In this document: one piece after another, positions 6,705 through 8,025 of the stretch
Layout of the letters: each line of letters begins with the position of its first letter
Position numbering within the stretch: position 1 is the first letter of the stretch
NCBI GenBank assembly: GCA_036258055.1
Contig: DATAEK010000341.1
Span: 1-8,025, forward strand
Source of the DNA: DATAEK01 sp036258055
GTDB lineage: Bacteria > Acidobacteriota > Vicinamibacteria > Vicinamibacterales > 2-12-FULL-66-21
Reading direction: 5' to 3'
DNA: 8,025 bases
The notes under the pieces: model-generated
Database searches by the model: none
Seen by the model: the letters and a program-made list of their open reading frames with translations, nothing else
Told to the model about the DNA's origin: nothing
Position numbers and translations under genes: made by a program

Positions 6705-7257
6705 GCACGCGCCGCTCCTCGTCCTCGGCCTCGGCAACGTCCTCCTCGGCGACGACGGCGTGGGCGGGGCGGCCATCGCGTTGTTGCGCGATCGGTACCG
6801 GGCGCCGCGCGGCGTCCAGGTCCTCGACGGCGGCACTCTGGGCCTGGCGCTGCTGCCGTATCTGCAGGATGCGCGCACCGTCATCCTCGTCGACGCAATC
6901 AGGGCCGATTCGGAGCCGGGCAGCCTCGTGCGTCTCGACGGCGACCAGGTGGCGCCGGCGGTGGCGGCGCGCTTGTCGCCTCACCAGATCGGCGTCTCGG
7001 ATCTGCTCGAGGGCGCGCGATGGCTCGGTCGCTACCCGGCGCGGCTCGTGCTGGTCGGTCTCGTTCCGGACACGATGGACCTCGTCGTCGGCTTGTCGCC
7101 GCGGGTCGCGCCGTCGCTCGACGCGCTGGTGCAGGCGGTCGTCGACGAAGCCGCCGCGCTCGGCTTTCCGTTCACCCCTGCCGCACGTCCGATTGCCGAT
7201 GAGACGCCTGGTGCCGTGGGCGCTATCGATGTCGCTCGTCTCGTCGGCGTGCGCTGA
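6697..7257 (+). CDS. Hydrogenase maturation endopeptidase (HyaD/HybD/HupD family)
   Basis: This 186-residue cytoplasmic protease removes the C-terminal peptide of the large subunit after Ni insertion, here the 15 residues after H553. The N-terminus has GLGNVLLGDDGVG (11-23). Residues matching the Ni-sensing triad of E. coli HybD (Glu16, Asp62, His93) are D20, D66 and H96; the Asp for Glu change is conservative. SPHQIGVSDLL (94-104) is the typical His-containing segment. GAGGGGAG (6685-6692) precedes the ATG, which lies inside the end of the cytochrome b gene. The last 19 codons are overlapped by the proposed start of the cytochrome c gene. Placement right after the structural genes is usual for uptake hydrogenases. 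Confidence 0.93.
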   Translation: MSRHAPLLVLGLGNVLLGDDGVGGAAIALLRDRYRAPRGVQVLDGGTLGLALLPYLQDARTVILVDAIRADSEPGSLVRLDGDQVAPAVAARLSPHQIGVSDLLEGARWLGRYPARLVLVGLVPDTMDLVVGLSPRVAPSLDALVQAVVDEAAALGFPFTPAARPIADETPGAVGAIDVARLVGVR

Positions 7258-7600
7258 CGTCGACCGCGACCTGCCTTCCGAGTACCGGAAGGTCAAGGTC
7301 CCGGAGGCGCGCCTGGCCTCGAGCGACGCGCGCGCGCGCGGCCGCGCGATCTTCGCGGAATCCTGCGCGATTTGTCATGGCGAGCGCGGCGATGGCCAGG
7401 GCATCCGACGCGAGGGGCTGTCAGTGCAGCCGCGTGATTTCACGAACCGGGCCTGGCGCGAGTCCACGTCGCCGCGCCACGTGTTCTTCGCGATCCGCGA
7501 AGGGATCCACGGAACGGCGATGCCGGCGTGGCCGGCCCTTGGCGAGGAGGGCGCCTGGGATGTGACGGCGTACGTGCTGTCGCTGGGGGAAGCACGGTGA
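7199..7600 (+). CDS. Small exported monoheme cytochrome c in the hydrogenase operon
   Basis: This is a 133-residue class I-type cytochrome c with one heme site, C56-A-I-C59-H60, and a likely axial M108 in GTAMPAW. The C-terminal helix ends VTAYVLSLG, as in small periplasmic cytochromes. The N-terminus MRRLVPWALSMSLVSSACA is a short signal. Cleavage could be by signal peptidase I after A19, or as a lipoprotein at C18, though SSAC is a poor lipobox. The start is uncertain: ATG 7199 gives a 59-nt overlap with the protease gene and lacks a clear Shine-Dalgarno. The next ATG, 7229, would shorten the signal too far. The end overlaps the hypF start (GTGA). Context suggests it accepts electrons from the hydrogenase or links it to an oxidase, which is inference. 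A (CG)7 run (7327-7340) lies upstream of the heme motif. Confidence 0.85.
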   Translation: MRRLVPWALSMSLVSSACADVDRDLPSEYRKVKVPEARLASSDARARGRAIFAESCAICHGERGDGQGIRREGLSVQPRDFTNRAWRESTSPRHVFFAIREGIHGTAMPAWPALGEEGAWDVTAYVLSLGEAR

Positions 7601-8025
7601 CGATCCTCGGGATGCGGATCCACATTCGCGGCGTGGTCCAGGGCGTGGGCTTCCGGCCCTGGGTATACCGGCTCGCGACCGAGCAGGGTGTGACCGGTCG
7701 CGTCTCGAACGATACGGCTGGCGTGACGATCGACGCCTTCGGTCCGGCTGATACGCTTCACGAGTTCGTCGGGCGGCTCTCGAACGGCGCGCCGCCTGCC
7801 GCGGACATCCGCGGGCTTCAGGCCGACGCGATCCCGGCCGAACCGGTCGATGTCTTCTCGATCGTCGACAGCGTGGAGGTCGCACAGCGCGAGATCGCGA
7901 TTCCGCCGGATCTCGCGACCTGCCCCGACTGCCTGGCAGAGGTCGCCGATCCGGCGAACCGCCGGTACCGTTATCCGTTCACCAACTGCACGAACTGCGG
8001 GCCGCGATTCACCATTGCCCGCGAC
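7597..8025 (+). CDS. hypF: Carbamoyltransferase HypF, N-terminal part (cut by window end)
   Basis: The first 143 codons of HypF are visible. HypF uses carbamoyl phosphate and ATP to start synthesis of the CN ligands of the Ni-Fe site, handing the carbamoyl group to HypE. The acylphosphatase domain shows GVVQGVGFRPWVYRLA (12-27) with catalytic R20, and SND with N38. The zinc-finger region begins with C109-P-D-C112 and C131-T-N-C134. HypF is normally about 750 residues, so some 600 are outside the window. The GTG start at 7597 overlaps the cytochrome c stop and follows GGGGGAAG; an in-frame ATG at 7612 is the alternative. Its presence suggests that other hyp genes follow. Confidence 0.95.
   Translation, partial: MTILGMRIHIRGVVQGVGFRPWVYRLATEQGVTGRVSNDTAGVTIDAFGPADTLHEFVGRLSNGAPPAADIRGLQADAIPAEPVDVFSIVDSVEVAQREIAIPPDLATCPDCLAEVADPANRRYRYPFTNCTNCGPRFTIARD

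Overview
This GC-rich window (every gene is rich in G/C third positions) comes from a Gram-negative type of bacterium. The evidence is a Tat-exported hydrogenase, a membrane cytochrome b and an exported c-type cytochrome. I cannot name the taxon from the sequence; Acidobacteriota, or a deltaproteobacterial or similar soil or sediment lineage, would fit but is a guess.

Layout: (1) 1-2259 (+), the 3' five-sixths of a P-type cation ATPase whose ion-binding helices resemble the Na+/K+-ATPase class. (2) 2341-2805 (-), a universal stress protein (USP) gene that converges on the ATPase. (3) 2806-3142, a divergent intergenic region with a good sigma-54-type promoter pointing at the USP gene and several inverted repeats. 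(4) 3143 to the window end (+), a tightly overlapping uptake-hydrogenase operon: [NiFe] small subunit, large subunit, cytochrome b, maturation endopeptidase, a small monoheme cytochrome c and the start of hypF. All six genes overlap their neighbours (4, 4, 8, 59 and 4 nt), so they are almost certainly one translationally coupled transcript.

How the hydrogenase genes work together: the small subunit carries the Tat signal and a C-terminal anchor and relays electrons through three Fe-S clusters. The large subunit holds the Ni-Fe site. HypF starts synthesis of the cyanide ligands of that site, and the endopeptidase trims 15 residues from the large subunit once Ni is in place. Electrons from H2 would leave through the di-heme cytochrome b to quinone, and possibly through the exported cytochrome c encoded in the same operon.

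The main point of interest is in the small subunit. The second cysteine of the proximal-cluster CxxC motif is an asparagine (C63-A-G-N66), while all other cluster ligands are present, and an extra cysteine (C292) lies beside the medial cluster. This recalls the Cys-to-Asp exchange known in the actinobacterial-type (group 1h) enzyme, but with a different residue in what looks like a membrane-bound group 1 enzyme. The cytochrome c placed between the protease gene and hypF is the second unusual point.
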